NCBI GenBank assembly: GCA_030665795.1
Contig: DAOUZD010000060.1
Coordinates: 1 to 5,768 of the forward strand
Length of the DNA stretch: 5,768 bases
Source: Dehalococcoides sp.
GTDB lineage: Bacteria > Chloroflexota > Dehalococcoidia > Dehalococcoidales > RBG-16-60-22
Reading direction: 5' to 3'
The notes beneath the pieces are model-generated. The model did no database searches, was not told the origin of the DNA, and saw nothing but the letters and a program-made list of their open reading frames with translations. This document shows, piece after piece, positions 5,535 to 5,768 of this stretch (within the stretch, counting starts at the first letter, position 1; each line of letters begins with the position of its first letter). A program made the translations under genes and the position numbers.

Positions 5535-5768
5535 ATGGGTGAAATAAAAAGTGCCCTGGAAATAGCCATGGAAAAGGTGGAGAAGCTGGGCGGAGTAACT
5601 GAAGAGGAACGCCTGAAATGGAAGTATGTCCCGGAAGGGGAGAAACTGGCTGCTAAGTACTTGGAGCAAGACCTTAATTTGCTTGCTGAGCTAGGCCGGT
5701 ATGAGGAAAAAGCTAGAAAATATGTCATTGAGGGCGCTCAGGATATACTGACCAGAAATATTAACCTG
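5535..5768 (+). CDS. Small charged protein of unknown function, 3' end cut off
   Basis: ATG 5535 opens a frame that continues to the window edge (78 residues seen, no stop). AGGAG 8 nt upstream and a consensus -10 box further upstream support it. The visible part is rich in Glu and Lys and looks mostly helical: GEIKSALEIAMEKVEKL (2-18), then EEERLKWKYVPEGEKLAAKYL (23-43), then a likely third helix from about 44 to 75. There is no signal peptide, membrane segment or cysteine motif. The opening EIKSALEIA-EK resembles small acidic proteins of unknown function (possibly DUF6657) that I associate with Dehalococcoidia and sulfate reducers; this is from memory and uncertain. It is transcribed divergently from the VOC gene. 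The overlapping minus-strand frame at 5432-5728 has no ribosome binding site and is treated as a shadow. Confidence 0.75.
   Translation, partial: MGEIKSALEIAMEKVEKLGGVTEEERLKWKYVPEGEKLAAKYLEQDLNLLAELGRYEEKARKYVIEGAQDILTRNINL

Noticed and set aside
5432..5728. 98-codon minus-strand frame at the right edge
   Set aside because: It lies antisense to the better supported plus-strand gene, has Ser/Pro-rich shadow-like composition and covers the promoter region.
1..5768. CRISPR array, insertion sequence, tRNA or rRNA gene, phage or toxin-antitoxin module
   Set aside because: No repeated spacer units, transposase motifs, cloverleaf candidates, rRNA-like stretches or paired small toxin/antitoxin genes were seen on either strand.

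Overview
This window is most of a bacterial leucine-biosynthesis operon followed by a small accessory region. The host looks like a bacterium using the standard code: TGA ends two genes, Shine-Dalgarno sites are strong, and GTG is used as a start once. LeuA has a bacterial-type C-terminal regulatory domain. LeuC (418 aa) and LeuD (166 aa) are the short, separately encoded isopropylmalate isomerase type shared by archaea, thermophiles, Clostridia, Deltaproteobacteria and Chloroflexota. The overall texture of LeuB and the small protein at the right edge reminds me of Dehalococcoidia (Chloroflexota). That placement is an impression from memory, not a result.

Layout. Bases 1-4883 (+ strand): leuA (5' end cut off by the window), a 133-residue MgtC/SapB-type membrane protein, leuC, leuD and leuB. 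Four junctions join these genes. leuA to the MgtC-like gene is 8 nt, leuD to leuB is 1 nt, and the MgtC-like gene to leuC is 48 nt. The leuC-leuD junction is a looser 111 nt and holds what may be the remains of a tiny ORF. A weak hairpin with a short T run overlaps the leuB stop and is a candidate terminator. Bases 4912-5367 (- strand): a VOC-superfamily protein resembling methylmalonyl-CoA epimerase, convergent with leuB. Bases 5368-5534: a divergent intergenic region with opposing sigma70-like promoters whose -10 boxes overlap. Bases 5535-5768 (+ strand): the start of a charged, helical protein of unknown function that runs off the window.

How the genes work together. LeuA condenses 2-oxoisovalerate with acetyl-CoA to 2-isopropylmalate. 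LeuC and LeuD isomerise it to 3-isopropylmalate. LeuB oxidises that, with decarboxylation, to 2-oxoisocaproate, the direct precursor of leucine. The MgtC-like protein has no known place in this pathway. The operon promoter lies upstream of the window.

I see no wholly new system. The most notable points are: (i) LeuB carries Arg-Arg where NAD-dependent family members have Asp-Ile, at the position that senses the adenosine ribose, suggesting altered coenzyme preference; (ii) the MgtC-like gene sits inside the leucine operon; (iii) the overlapping face-to-face promoters; (iv) the odd leuC-leuD spacer.
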